Source: Candidatus Thalassarchaeum sp.
Lineage (GTDB): Archaea; Thermoplasmatota; Poseidoniia; Poseidoniales; Thalassarchaeaceae
Length of the DNA: 38,305 nucleotides
NCBI GenBank assembly: GCA_030748335.1
Contig: JASMMD010000001.1
Location: 31,003-69,307, forward strand
Direction: 5' to 3'
Positions 1 to 9,480 of the stretch are shown here, one piece after another. The stretch's first letter is position 1; each line of letters begins with the position of its first letter. The position numbers were made by a program, and so were the translations under genes. Under the pieces are notes generated by a model that was not told where the DNA came from, ran no database searches, and worked only from the letters and a program-made list of their open reading frames with translations.

Positions 1-1
1 G

Positions 2-3000
2 GAAACTTGGAGCAAAGAGGGGACTTTTGAGGCGACTATCGAGGCGCGCCGAGGCGGCGCCAGCCCATTCACGTTCCTCGAAGGTCCGCCAACGGCTAAC
101 GGACGACCTGGGATCCACCACGTCATCTCGAGGCTGTTCAAGGACATGGTATGCCGCTGGAAGACCATGGAGGGACACGTCGTAGAGCGCAAAGGAGGTT
201 GGGACACCCATGGGCTCCCGGTCGAGATAGAGGTTCAGAAGAAACTCGACCTGATGTCGAACGAGGCGATTGAGGAGTACGGCATGGAGGCCTTCAACGA
301 GAGATGCAAGGAGAGCGTTTGGACCTACGAGGAGGCTTGGCGCGAGATGACCGAGAGAATGGGGTTCTGGGTGAACATGGATGACCCGTACGTGACCCTG
401 CACGATGAATACATTGAGTCGGCATGGTGGTCGCTCAAGCAGATGTTCGAGAAGGGGCTGCTGTTCCGCGGCCACAAGGTCCTACCCTACTGCCCACAGA
501 CCGGGACCAGCTACTCCACTCACGAAGTCTCGCTGGGTTACAAAGAGGTCTCCGAGCCAGCGGTTTACATCAAGTTCCGACTTGTGGACGATGATGCCTC
601 CGTGCTCGCCTGGACGACCACGCCGTGGACTCTGCCGGGCAACGTCGGTCTTGCCGTCGGTCCTGATGTCACCTACTGTCGAATCCGAATCACCGAGCCG
701 CCCTCCGGAACTTGGGAGGGGCGAGGTGGGGCCGAGGTGGGCGAGGAGATAATTCTGGCCAAGGACCTGCTAACCGACGTCCTGCGGCATCAGATCGAGG
801 TCGTGGACGAGTTTCCCGGCTCGGCCTTGCTGGGCAGGGCCTACTATCCCCTGTTCCCAGACGCCGTGGACAGGGGTGACTCGAAAAGCGCCTGGACAAT
901 CGTCGAAGCGGACTTCGTCACCACCACAGACGGCACCGGGGTCGTCCACACCGCGGTGATGTACGGCGAGGAGGACTACAACCTCGGCATGCAGGTCGGC
1001 TTCCCAGCACAGCATACTGTGGGGATGGATGGTAGTTTCGTGGCCGGAACCCACTCCCTGCTGGACGGGCGCTACGTCAAAGACTGCGACTCGGACATCA
1101 TCGACCATCTCTCGGATGAGGGGCTGCTGTACCGCGAGCACACCTACACCCACGACTACCCTCACTGCTGGCGCACGGACCACCCCTTGCTGTACTACGC
1201 CATGGACAGCTGGTTCGTCCGGATGACTGCGGTCCGCGACGAGATACTGCGGTACAACTCCGAGGTCGAGTGGGCACCGGAGTGGACCGGTACCAAGCGC
1301 ATGGGAGAGTGGTTGTCGAACATCAAGGACTGGGCAATCAGTCGCGAGCGTTACTGGGGTACTCCCATACCGGTCTGGATATGCTCCGACTGCGGTCACG
1401 AGCACTGCGTCGGCAGTATCGACGAGATGACTTCGATGAAGACCGATGCGTCGCCCAACCCTTCGGAGCTTCACCGGCCCTATGTCGACGACGTTAGGCT
1501 GCACTGCCCGTCGGATGGCTGCTCGGGCGAGATGGTACGCGAGCCCTACGTTATGGACTGCTGGTTCGACTCCGGGTGCGCCTCGTTCGCCCAGTGGCAC
1601 TACCCGTTCGAGAACGAGTCCGATTTCGCTGGCTCGTTCCCCGTGGACTACATCTGCGAGGCCGTGGACCAGACTCGCGGTTGGTTCTACTCCTTGCTCG
1701 CGGTCTCCACCGCGGTGTTCGACAGCACCTGCTACCGCCGCTGCCTCTCTCTAGGCCACATCCTCGACAAGGACGGCAAGAAGATGAGCAAGTCGAAGGG
1801 TAACGTGGTCGACCCCTGGGACCACTTCAACAAGGAGGGTTCGGACTCTATCCGTTGGTACATGACAACGCAGAGCGCGCCATGGTCGCCAACAAACTTC
1901 GACCCCAACGGAGTTCGGGAATCCTATGCCAAGATGTTTCTCACGCTATGGAACGTCTACCGTTTCCACGCTGACTACGCGGCCATGGACGGTTTCGATG
2001 CAAATGCCGAGGAGGGCTATGTCGCTGTGTCCGAGCGCAGCCCGCTCGATCGTTGGATTCTGTCCAAGGCCACCGCAATGGCCGACTCCTACCACCGGCA
2101 CTTTGAGGACTGGGACTTTCACAAGGCCGGACGCGAGCTAGAAGAGTTCGTAGTCAACGATCTATCTAACTGGTATGTTCGCCGCTCGCGGCGCAGGCTC
2201 TGGGAGGAATCGGACAGTACCGACAAGAGGGGGTGTCAGCACACTCTGCACGAGGTCCTGATTCTGGTTTGCCAGCTTATGGCCCCAGTATCACCGTTCG
2301 TGCCCGATGTGATTCACCGCGCGCTTTCCGGCTCCTCGGTCCACCTCGCGGACTGGCCGGTCGGCTCCAGCCTCGTGGAACGATCCCTCCCGCCACGCGA
2401 CTACGGACTGGAGCAACAGATGGCGCTGGTCAGGAATCTAGCTGAGGCAGGTCGTAGGATTCGAGTCGACGAGGGGCGACGGCAGAGGCTACCGTGCCGC
2501 AACGGCTGGATCATCGGCGGACCCGAGCTCGGAGATTTCTACGACATTCTGGCTGAGGAACTGAATGTCGAGAATCTGATGACAGAGGATGATCTAGACC
2601 GTTTCCAGAGGATCGTGCTAGAGCCCAACAGGAAAGCCCTAGGGGCGAAGTGCAGGTCCGACCTTCCAGCGGTGCTAGCGAAGCTGGACACCACGGATGC
2701 GGACTCCCTGTTGCTCGAGATTGAGGCTGGAATCGCCGCCCTAGCCGGCTACCAAATCACGATGGATGACATCGAAGTTCGTCGTACCGAGAGGGACGGA
2801 TACTCTGCGGCCACGCTGGCAGACGAGGACTTCGGTGACGTCTCACTGGTACTCGACATGTCGGTAGACGGCGAGCTGCTGTCGCGCGGGCTCGCGCGTG
2901 ACGTGATTAGGAGGATTCAGTCGAAGCGCAAGGAACTGGACCTCGCGGTCGAAGACAGTATCTCGCTGTCGGTCTGGATCGAAGGCGCGGAGTTGGCCGA

Positions 3001-3130
3001 CGAGGACTGGGGTCATGTGCAGAGTGAGACGAGGGCGGGCAGCGCCGCCCTGAACGAGGGTGCGGTGCCGAGCGAGGCAGACTCGTTCGAGGTCGATGGT
3101 ATCGCAGTAGCATTCAGGGTTGACGAGTAA
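2..3130 (+). CDS. ileS: Isoleucyl-tRNA synthetase, 5'-truncated by the window edge
   Basis: Class I aminoacyl-tRNA synthetase that charges tRNA-Ile in the cytoplasm. The reading frame is open from base 2, so the start lies outside the window; by comparison with the family about 20 residues are missing. 1042 residues are visible. The N-terminal ATP site reads PPTANGRPGIHH (visible residues 29-40), a swapped form of the usual HxGH signature. The CP1 editing domain carries WTTTPWTLP (204-212). The catalytic core has WGTPIPVW, DCWFDSG and the KMSKS loop at 594-598 (bases 1781-1795). The C-terminal anticodon-binding region follows and ends at TAA. The length and the PPTANG form resemble the type-2 (archaeal/eukaryotic-like) IleRS group. 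It ends exactly where the convergent lipoprotein gene ends. Confidence 0.97.
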   Translation, partial: ETWSKEGTFEATIEARRGGASPFTFLEGPPTANGRPGIHHVISRLFKDMVCRWKTMEGHVVERKGGWDTHGLPVEIEVQKKLDLMSNEAIEEYGMEAFNERCKESVWTYEEAWREMTERMGFWVNMDDPYVTLHDEYIESAWWSLKQMFEKGLLFRGHKVLPYCPQTGTSYSTHEVSLGYKEVSEPAVYIKFRLVDDDASVLAWTTTPWTLPGNVGLAVGPDVTYCRIRITEPPSGTWEGRGGAEVGEEIILAKDLLTDVLRHQIEVVDEFPGSALLGRAYYPLFPDAVDRGDSKSAWTIVEADFVTTTDGTGVVHTAVMYGEEDYNLGMQVGFPAQHTVGMDGSFVAGTHSLLDGRYVKDCDSDIIDHLSDEGLLYREHTYTHDYPHCWRTDHPLLYYAMDSWFVRMTAVRDEILRYNSEVEWAPEWTGTKRMGEWLSNIKDWAISRERYWGTPIPVWICSDCGHEHCVGSIDEMTSMKTDASPNPSELHRPYVDDVRLHCPSDGCSGEMVREPYVMDCWFDSGCASFAQWHYPFENESDFAGSFPVDYICEAVDQTRGWFYSLLAVSTAVFDSTCYRRCLSLGHILDKDGKKMSKSKGNVVDPWDHFNKEGSDSIRWYMTTQSAPWSPTNFDPNGVRESYAKMFLTLWNVYRFHADYAAMDGFDANAEEGYVAVSERSPLDRWILSKATAMADSYHRHFEDWDFHKAGRELEEFVVNDLSNWYVRRSRRRLWEESDSTDKRGCQHTLHEVLILVCQLMAPVSPFVPDVIHRALSGSSVHLADWPVGSSLVERSLPPRDYGLEQQMALVRNLAEAGRRIRVDEGRRQRLPCRNGWIIGGPELGDFYDILAEELNVENLMTEDDLDRFQRIVLEPNRKALGAKCRSDLPAVLAKLDTTDADSLLLEIEAGIAALAGYQITMDDIEVRRTERDGYSAATLADEDFGDVSLVLDMSVDGELLSRGLARDVIRRIQSKRKELDLAVEDSISLSVWIEGAELADEDWGHVQSETRAGSAALNEGAVPSEADSFEVDGIAVAFRVDE
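110..121 (+). other. Altered HIGH signature (GIHH) of IleRS
   Basis: These four codons (ggg atc cac cac) encode Gly-Ile-His-His where class I synthetases normally have His-x-Gly-His. The order of the first and third residues is swapped; the surrounding PPTANGxP context is intact, so the alignment is unambiguous. A GxHH form is known from some type-2 bacterial IleRS enzymes, where it has been linked to very high mupirocin resistance. Confidence 0.85.
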
Positions 3131-4564
3131 TCAAGCGACTGCCGGTCCGTACCTGACTGGAAGCAGCATCTCGACTCCGAACAGCGGGTCGGGATCGGTG
3201 GAATCGTGGTATGCGATGAAGGCGCCGCCGTCGGGTAGAATTCCCATGCTGGCGAAGTCGAACCTGATGTCGTTGCCAGCCCCGGAAGTCGAGTCTAGGT
3301 CGCCCTGCCCCAAGTAGGTCTTCATGTCGGGGATGAGGCTCTCGGAGTACTCTCTGACGTGCCATGCAACGTCCACGTCAGGCCCCTCGGCACTCTGATA
3401 TCGCACGTTGAGCACGAACAGGTCGTGCTCGCCGTTGGCGTGGAACTCCCATTCCTCCAACTCGGTCGCGACGCCTGAGAGATTGTAGGTCTGGTTTTCC
3501 CAAGTCAGCCCGCCGTCCCATGACAGCATGTGCTGCAGCACGGTACCTCCCGCTGTGACGCAGTGCAGCGCAGTGGAAGAGTCGAATGAGCAGTACTGTG
3601 AAGGTAAACTGCTGCCGTTGGAGTTGGTCGCGGCCCACCAACTCAGCGACGTGTCCAAGTAGGCGTCGACGTCATTGTCGAAGTAGTCTGGGAAGTATAG
3701 TCCGCCCGAGGGTACTGGGAAGGCTCGCATCTCTTTGTGCGGCTTGGTGTAGTCCCACTCCACGCCGAGCGCGAGGAAGTCGAGATCCACTTCCATGACA
3801 TCGAGGTTCGCATCACGGTCTGGGAAGTCAAAGTTCTGGTAGTTCAGCCCGTCAGTGCTAATCTGGCCCCCACGGTTGGCCACCTGGTGCCAGAAGTTGC
3901 TGATGACAATGCTCGCCCATGGTCCACTCCCGTAGATGCTGCTGATCGGGCCCGTCACCTCTACCTGCCACGACCGGTCGTAGAACGCCTCCGGAGGACG
4001 ATTGTAGCACCAGCTCCAATCCTGGTCCTCGGCGTCGTAGAAGAAAGCGTAGAACTGATCTGCCCCGCTGGTGCTCGGGTATGGGAACCAGCCCATGGCG
4101 ATGAGGTCGCCGTTGGTCGCCTGCACTATGCTACCCTCGCCCAATCCCTCTTGGCCGGGGACTGTGGGCTTAGGAAGCAGGCATCCGAACTGGGAGAGTA
4201 TGGTCGGCTGCCACTCCTGCCAGGTCCGACCCCTATCCTCGCTCCAAGTTGGGTACTCGCCTCCGAAGTTGAGGATCCATCCTTCCTTGGTAGCTGCGAG
4301 ATAGTGCTCACAGCAGTTGCCACCATGCTCATTGCCGTAGACAGTCCACGAGGCGTTGCCCCAAGTGGCGTTCAAGAACGGATCGCCTACCGTGAAGTCA
4401 CGCGGGTCCTCGTAGGAAGATGGGAGGTCGATGTAGTGGTAGCCTGAATCCCAAGGAACGGCTCCTTCTCCTTCCGACTCGCCACCTCCGAAGCAGCCAG
4501 CTAGGGACATGCTGGCCACCATCATCACGGCGAGTACCGTCCTTGACCTGCTGCGCCCGACCAT
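3131..4564 (-). CDS. Predicted secreted lipoprotein with BNR/Asp-box (sialidase-like propeller) repeats
   Basis: 477 residues from the ATG at 4564. An upstream in-frame ATG at 4699 would overlap the divergent gene and precede the signal peptide, so the shorter form is preferred. The N-terminus is basic, then hydrophobic, ending in the lipobox LAGC (Cys24) followed by a Gly/Glu-rich linker: an exported protein anchored by lipid on the outer face of the membrane. Two Asp-box motifs are visible, SEDRGRTW (about 108-115) and SWDGGLTW (about 348-355), typical of beta-propeller glycosidases and BNR proteins. The sialidase catalytic Arg triad could not be verified, so an enzymatic role is not claimed; sugar or surface-polymer binding is equally possible. 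Divergent from the amidohydrolase gene, with a strong inverted repeat between them. Confidence 0.8.
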   Translation of the reverse strand: MVGRSRSRTVLAVMMVASMSLAGCFGGGESEGEGAVPWDSGYHYIDLPSSYEDPRDFTVGDPFLNATWGNASWTVYGNEHGGNCCEHYLAATKEGWILNFGGEYPTWSEDRGRTWQEWQPTILSQFGCLLPKPTVPGQEGLGEGSIVQATNGDLIAMGWFPYPSTSGADQFYAFFYDAEDQDWSWCYNRPPEAFYDRSWQVEVTGPISSIYGSGPWASIVISNFWHQVANRGGQISTDGLNYQNFDFPDRDANLDVMEVDLDFLALGVEWDYTKPHKEMRAFPVPSGGLYFPDYFDNDVDAYLDTSLSWWAATNSNGSSLPSQYCSFDSSTALHCVTAGGTVLQHMLSWDGGLTWENQTYNLSGVATELEEWEFHANGEHDLFVLNVRYQSAEGPDVDVAWHVREYSESLIPDMKTYLGQGDLDSTSGAGNDIRFDFASMGILPDGGAFIAYHDSTDPDPLFGVEMLLPVRYGPAVA

Positions 4565-4608
4565 GGCACACCCGCTATATGACCGTATTTCGCACTTCGC
4601 ACGCGATG

Positions 4609-4627
4609 CGCCCTGCAACGCAGGGCG
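4609..4627. repeat. Perfect 8-3-8 inverted repeat in divergent intergenic region
   Basis: Arms CGCCCTGC and GCAGGGCG are exact reverse complements around a 3-nt centre AAC. The centre lies 47 nt before the ATG at 4665 and about 54 nt before the ATG at 4564 on the other strand. It fits an operator just upstream of the basal promoter of the plus-strand gene, or a short hairpin. See the finding on repeated 3-nt-centre palindromes. Confidence 0.6.
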
Positions 4628-4664
4628 GTGAGGTTCAAAGCCTGAAGCGGGGCGTTGGCAGGCC

Positions 4665-7364
4665 ATGCGCGCATCGGCCATCACCTCAATCCTGCTCATG
4701 CTGATGATGGGTCTGGGCCCCGCAATGGTCGCATCTGCGCAGACTGCACCGACAGATGCGATTTACATCAACGAAATCCTAGTCTCTCCCAATAACGAGC
4801 AGTACGACGGCACAGACTGGAACGGTGACGGTTCGATGGGGACCTACAACGACCAGTTCCTAGAACTGCACAATCCAACTTCCGATGCAATAGACATCGG
4901 TGGGTGGTGGCTCGATGATATCTCCGACGGTGGTTCGCCGGCATGCAGCATCGGCTGGGGCACCGTCCTTGAGGCGGGTGCATACATCGCCTTCTACAGA
5001 TCCTGGACGGGAATAGAGTTCGACTTCTGGGATGGGGATACAATTCGCCTGCTCGATGGCTCTGGGACTGAGATGGACTCGGTCAGTTATGGGCCCGAGG
5101 ATTCTGATTGGGATGTACCCTACGGGTACGACTCAAGTGGTAACTGGGCCAAGCTGTCCGACGGGAGCCCGACCCCGGGGGGCGCCAACGACCTAGCATG
5201 GGGGGGCGCCAACCACCTGCAGGGCAACTGCTACCCTCCGCAGGACCATGTTCACAATGGAGAGTACATCCTCGAAGGACGTGTGGTTACGATGGTCTCC
5301 GAGAGCGATATCATCGAAGATGGGAGAATACTGGTACGCGACGGCATAATCGAAGCAGTTTGGAGTGCCGAGGAAGGTGCGCCAGCAACTGCAGCAGGCG
5401 TCATTTCGATTCAAACCAGTGGCACCATTTACCCCGGATTCATTGACCCTCACAACCATGCAAAATACAACCTAATTCCACTCTGGGACCACGGTACAAA
5501 CGGATGGGATAACAGATACCAATGGCAATCCTATTCTGGCTATGGTGATGCAAAGGACATTGGGTGCTCGCTATATGACTCGTCCGCGATGCGATTCGCC
5601 GAACTTCGTGCGGTCGCCGGGGGCAACACCGCGCTGCAGGGTAGCAGCACATCCTCTACGGACACCTTCGAGACAATGCTCGCGCGCAACATTGAACTCT
5701 ACAACTTCGGGAAGGACTACATCCACACCAAGGTCACCGAACTGGAGTCTGATTACTCGGGTCAGCACATCAAAGACGGTAACTCCTCGGGAGAACTCGA
5801 TGCTTGGTTCCTACACCTCGCCGAGGGCATCGATGAGTCGAGTCGCGCCGAGTTCGACATCCTCGTAGAGAACGATCTCCTAGTGGGGGAGGTGGTCATC
5901 ATTCACGGAACGGCACTCACTCAGAACGAGCTCTCTGCCCTAGGCGATGTAGGGGGTAGTCTGGCTTGGTCTCCTACCTCGAACCTGCTGCTGTACGGTG
6001 ACACTACCGACATCGCTACGGCCAAGGCCGAGGGAGTGAACATCATGATTGGCCCCGACTGGGCGCCATCTGGTTCCAAGAGCTCAATGCACGAGTTGAA
6101 GACGGCTGACTGGTGGGACGAGAACATCCTCGGTGATGTGTTCACCGATTACGAATTGGTCCAGACCATTACCACCAACATCGTTGATGCAATTGGTTGG
6201 TCCGAGTATACGGGCCGCATCCAGGAGGGCCTGGCCGCAGACCTAGTCGTGCTCGACACCTTCCGATCTGATCCATACCGCAACGTCGTCGACGCAATCG
6301 ATCCTGACGTTCGCCTAGTCGTCGTGGGCGGGCTGGCGGTCTACGGCGATGTCGACATCATGCAGGCGATGGACGACGAAGTGGAGATTATCCAAGGAGT
6401 GGGCTTCACCAAAGCCACCGATATCACCTACGACGGCGTTCCGGAAGCGCAGCAGACCTACGCCGAAATGCTCACTGCGCTTCAAGAATGCAACCAAGGC
6501 GCTGGAGTACCAATCGAATACCTGTTCACGCTCGGCGACGAGCGCTACTTCGACGTCCTGAACAATTCCCTGACCTTCCAGAGTGGTCGAACCATCGACC
6601 TATGGGGTGATTACTACGATATCGAGCTGAACGAGGACGGGCATCGTGTCGATGGGACCGTCGCAGGAGCCGGTCCGATAGACACCACCCCTCCCAGCAA
6701 CGGCGGCTCCGAAGATACCGAGTCCGCTTGCAGCGACGGTGTCGACAACGATGGCGACCCGTACGTCGACTGCGATGACTACGACTGCAGCGAGACCACG
6801 GTGTGTGGAGGAGGGGGAAATCAGACCGAGGTCCCGGAGCCCGAGCTACCCGTACTGTGGCCAACCTACGGGCCACGGGGAGGAGTCATTCCTCACCTTA
6901 CGACAATTGAGGAGGGGATACACCTCGAGGAGTGCGGGTCAAGCGAGGCAGTCCTCTCAGAGGCCAATGTCCCAACCATCCCTGCCAGCAAGATCCTGCT
7001 GTGCGGCGCCATCATGGTGGTGATGCAGGCTACCGACGAATGCATAGAGACTGGAGGCTCGTTCTGCAACCTCGAGGTTGCTGATGCGGTGGCAGTTCCC
7101 GCTCACCTGTGCACGGATGCGGGCAGCTACCCCGACGAAGTGACCTGTCGGGCTGCATGGTCATTCATCGATACCGAGGAGGAAGAGGAGGAGCCAGAAC
7201 CTGAGCCGGAGCCTGAGAGTGAAGGTTGGATGGATGGACCACTGTACTGGGTCGCAATCTTAGTTGCCCTGATAGTTATCGTAGGCTCGTTGGGCGTGGT
7301 CAACTCAAACCTACGTGCACGCGCAGACAGAGAGCCATCCGTGCTGGTCTCTGAAGAGGAGTGA
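4665..7364 (+). CDS. Exported, membrane-anchored lamin-tail/amidohydrolase/MopE-like multidomain protein
   Basis: 899 residues. A signal peptide (about 1-25, ending near VASAQ) leads into a lamin-tail-like beta-sandwich (about 30-170; INEILVSP, FLELHNPT, GGWWL, GDTIRLLD). An amidohydrolase fold follows (about 198-590) with the metal-site residues of the superfamily: FIDPHNH (His263, His265), HLAEG (His384), IHGTAL (His414) and GPDWAPSG (Asp465), then a typical GLAADLVVLD end segment. A Cys/Asp-rich CSDGVDNDGDP...DC motif near 689-714 resembles the MopE-like putative metal-binding repeat of bacterial surface proteins. A Glu/Pro-rich stalk leads to one membrane helix (about 858-879) and a short basic cytoplasmic tail. 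All expected metal ligands are present, so an active extracellular hydrolase is likely; the substrate (cyclic amide, dipeptide, nucleobase-like) cannot be read from sequence. Confidence 0.85.
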   Translation: MRASAITSILLMLMMGLGPAMVASAQTAPTDAIYINEILVSPNNEQYDGTDWNGDGSMGTYNDQFLELHNPTSDAIDIGGWWLDDISDGGSPACSIGWGTVLEAGAYIAFYRSWTGIEFDFWDGDTIRLLDGSGTEMDSVSYGPEDSDWDVPYGYDSSGNWAKLSDGSPTPGGANDLAWGGANHLQGNCYPPQDHVHNGEYILEGRVVTMVSESDIIEDGRILVRDGIIEAVWSAEEGAPATAAGVISIQTSGTIYPGFIDPHNHAKYNLIPLWDHGTNGWDNRYQWQSYSGYGDAKDIGCSLYDSSAMRFAELRAVAGGNTALQGSSTSSTDTFETMLARNIELYNFGKDYIHTKVTELESDYSGQHIKDGNSSGELDAWFLHLAEGIDESSRAEFDILVENDLLVGEVVIIHGTALTQNELSALGDVGGSLAWSPTSNLLLYGDTTDIATAKAEGVNIMIGPDWAPSGSKSSMHELKTADWWDENILGDVFTDYELVQTITTNIVDAIGWSEYTGRIQEGLAADLVVLDTFRSDPYRNVVDAIDPDVRLVVVGGLAVYGDVDIMQAMDDEVEIIQGVGFTKATDITYDGVPEAQQTYAEMLTALQECNQGAGVPIEYLFTLGDERYFDVLNNSLTFQSGRTIDLWGDYYDIELNEDGHRVDGTVAGAGPIDTTPPSNGGSEDTESACSDGVDNDGDPYVDCDDYDCSETTVCGGGGNQTEVPEPELPVLWPTYGPRGGVIPHLTTIEEGIHLEECGSSEAVLSEANVPTIPASKILLCGAIMVVMQATDECIETGGSFCNLEVADAVAVPAHLCTDAGSYPDEVTCRAAWSFIDTEEEEEEPEPEPEPESEGWMDGPLYWVAILVALIVIVGSLGVVNSNLRARADREPSVLVSEEE

Positions 7365-8786
7365 TTAGGTCAATCGCCAGGTCGGACCATCTGGCCCGTC
7401 CTCGACCACGACTCCCATAGATGCGAGTTCGTCACGAATCTCATCCGCACGAATCCAGTCCTTGGAATCTCTCGCGCTCTCACGCTCGGCCAGAAGTGCC
7501 TCGACCCTGTCTGCCACCTCTGCCTTGGCGGAATCAGCCCGGGCCACCCCCGCCAAGACGTCCTCGGAGGGAGGAAGTAGACCGAGGACGTCCCCGGCGT
7601 GCCTCTCCAACCAAGCCGCCACATCCGATCCGGTAGCCGACGAAACGACTGCTTGGACCTCTATCATAGCGGCTCTGGTGTTGAAGTCGTCGTCCATCGC
7701 AGTAGCGAAGTGCTCGGTGGCTCGAGAGAGATCCGCGCCCGAATCGGAATCTGAGCTGAGCGAATTTTCGTATGCCGTCACGAGCCTGTTGAAGTGAGTG
7801 GTGGCGTCCTCTAGGAACTCCGGAGTCAGGTCGATGGGGTTGCGGTATGGCACGCTCAGCAGTGCATAGCGAAGCGCGAGGGGAGCGTGGTGCTCGAAGG
7901 CATCCCGTATGTTCCAGAAGTTCCCTAGGCTCTTGCTCATCTTCTCGCCATCCACATTGACGAAGCCGTTGTGCATCCAGAACCCGACCACCGGCTCGCT
8001 CCCAGTGCAGCACTCGGACTGGAAGATCTCGGCCTCGTGATGGGGGAACCTCAGATCGTGACCGCCGCCATGGATGTCGAACTGCTCGCCGAAGTGATTG
8101 AGGGACATCGCCGAGCACTCGATGTGCCATCCCGGCCTACCCTCGCCCCACGGGCTCTCCCACGAGGGTTCGCCCGGCTTGGCCAACTTCCAGAGCGCGA
8201 AGTCACGATGGTCCCGTTTGCCCGAGCCTGTGTCTGCTACTCGCCCGCCAGCACCGGCCCTGACCATCCCCAGAGTCTGACCGGTCAACTGCCCGAACTT
8301 CTCCGGGGCTGTGTCGATCTCAAAGTAGACCCCGTCATCGCCGGCGTAGGCGTGGCCCTTGCCCTCTAAGGTAGAAATCATGTCAATTATTTCGGGAATC
8401 GCCTCGGTGACTCTAGGATAGTGATCTGCCCTCAGGATATTCATCGCGTCCATCACCTCCAGGTAATCGTCGATATTCCTGTTGGCTACCACCGAGTAAT
8501 CGACTCCTTCGGAGTCGGAGATTTCTAGAATCTTATCATCGATGTCGGTGAAGTTCTGTACGTAGTCGACATCGTAACCGCTAACCTCCAGCCAGCGGTG
8601 CACCACGTCAAAGGCTAGGTAGCAGCGAGCATGTCCCAGATGGCTTGGCGAGTACGGTGTTATGCCGCAAACGTACATGCTGACTTTACCGTCCTCCAAG
8701 GTCGACAGTTCGCGCTTCCCGCGCGAGCGCGTGTCGTACACTCTGAGTGACATTCGGTCCGGGCTGCGCGGCTTATCGGTCATCAA
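7365..8786 (-). CDS. cysS: Cysteinyl-tRNA synthetase
   Basis: 473 residues, close to the usual 460-470. Charges tRNA-Cys with cysteine. YVCGITPYSPSHLGHAR carries the zinc-ligand Cys and the HIGH-type signature (HLGH). Further zinc-site residues occur in GWHIECSAMS and the GGHDLRFPHHE segment, and the KMSKS loop reads EKMSKSLGNF. A DALR-type helical C-terminal domain follows. The first ATG at 8786 overlaps the stop of the upstream amidotransferase gene by 4 nt (ATGA), implying translational coupling. In-frame Met codons 2 and 12 (MTDKPR, MSLRVYD) are alternative starts; the domain proper begins at MSLRVYD. Convergent with the amidohydrolase gene with no spacer. Confidence 0.97.
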   Translation of the reverse strand: MMTDKPRSPDRMSLRVYDTRSRGKRELSTLEDGKVSMYVCGITPYSPSHLGHARCYLAFDVVHRWLEVSGYDVDYVQNFTDIDDKILEISDSEGVDYSVVANRNIDDYLEVMDAMNILRADHYPRVTEAIPEIIDMISTLEGKGHAYAGDDGVYFEIDTAPEKFGQLTGQTLGMVRAGAGGRVADTGSGKRDHRDFALWKLAKPGEPSWESPWGEGRPGWHIECSAMSLNHFGEQFDIHGGGHDLRFPHHEAEIFQSECCTGSEPVVGFWMHNGFVNVDGEKMSKSLGNFWNIRDAFEHHAPLALRYALLSVPYRNPIDLTPEFLEDATTHFNRLVTAYENSLSSDSDSGADLSRATEHFATAMDDDFNTRAAMIEVQAVVSSATGSDVAAWLERHAGDVLGLLPPSEDVLAGVARADSAKAEVADRVEALLAERESARDSKDWIRADEIRDELASMGVVVEDGPDGPTWRLT

Positions 8787-9472
8787 CCCCGCGCCGCTTC
8801 CACTAGCGCTGAGTACAGAACGTCATGCCTCGCCCTCTCGGGGTGCCACTGCACGCCGAGGCAGAAACTTCGGTCTGGGCGCTCAACGGCCTCTATTAGT
8901 CCGTCATGCTCGGCTATCGCCGTTACCTCCAGACCTCCTGCATCGGCAACGCCCTGGTGATGCGTGGAGTTAACGGTAATCGAGGGTCCCATCAGACTCG
9001 CCAGCAGTGATCCGTCGCTGACGGTAACCTCGTGCTCTGTCTCGACACCGTCGAAGCCCCCGTGGCCCTCGTGTCCCGGGGTCGTGTCTAGGTGCTGATG
9101 CAGACGCCCGCCGTGCATCACGCTGAGCAGTTGCATCCCCCTGCAGACCCCGAGGAAGGGCATATCCCTAGACAGCGCCTCACGGATTAGCGCCATTTCG
9201 GTGTTATCCTGATCAGGGTAGAACTCCACGGTCATGGAACCCGGCTCTTCCCCGTAGTTATCGGGACAGAGATCGGGCCCGCCTGAGACGACCAGTCCAT
9301 CTATGCTGTCAAGGATCTTGGTCATATCGCCGGCTGGTGGGATGATGAGAGGAGTGCCTCCGACCCTGTCGATGGATGAGACGTAGGCCGAAGGCAGTAT
9401 GGCTGCATGCCTATGCCAGTTGCCGTAGACCGTGTCACGCATAAAGCAGGTGACTCCGATGACCGGGCGCAT
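8783..9472 (-). CDS. Class I glutamine amidotransferase-like hydrolase (peptidase C26, PuuD-like)
   Basis: 229 residues. The N-terminus (PVIGVTCF), GLVVSGGPDLCPDNYGEEP, the nucleophile elbow GVCRGMQLL (Cys110) and the C-terminal QWHPE (His and Glu of the triad) match the gamma-glutamyl-GABA hydrolase / peptidase C26 group. This family cleaves gamma-glutamyl amide bonds by a Cys-His-Glu mechanism; bacterial PuuD acts in putrescine catabolism. The substrate here is unknown because no polyamine genes lie nearby. It sits inside a minus-strand run between a small membrane protein (8 nt spacer) and cysS (4-nt overlap), so co-expression is likely but the functional link to cysS is unclear. Confidence 0.85.
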   Translation of the reverse strand: MRPVIGVTCFMRDTVYGNWHRHAAILPSAYVSSIDRVGGTPLIIPPAGDMTKILDSIDGLVVSGGPDLCPDNYGEEPGSMTVEFYPDQDNTEMALIREALSRDMPFLGVCRGMQLLSVMHGGRLHQHLDTTPGHEGHGGFDGVETEHEVTVSDGSLLASLMGPSITVNSTHHQGVADAGGLEVTAIAEHDGLIEAVERPDRSFCLGVQWHPERARHDVLYSALVEAARG

Positions 9473-9480
9473 TCAACCAC

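Noticed and set aside
770-1600. Long open frame antisense to ileS
   Set aside because: It lies wholly inside a well-supported essential gene, has no recognisable family, and its Arg/Val-rich composition is what a GC-rich antisense frame produces.
3737-4447. Long open frame antisense to the Asp-box lipoprotein
   Set aside because: The minus-strand frame has a signal peptide and Asp-boxes; the plus-strand frame shows no domain or start signal.
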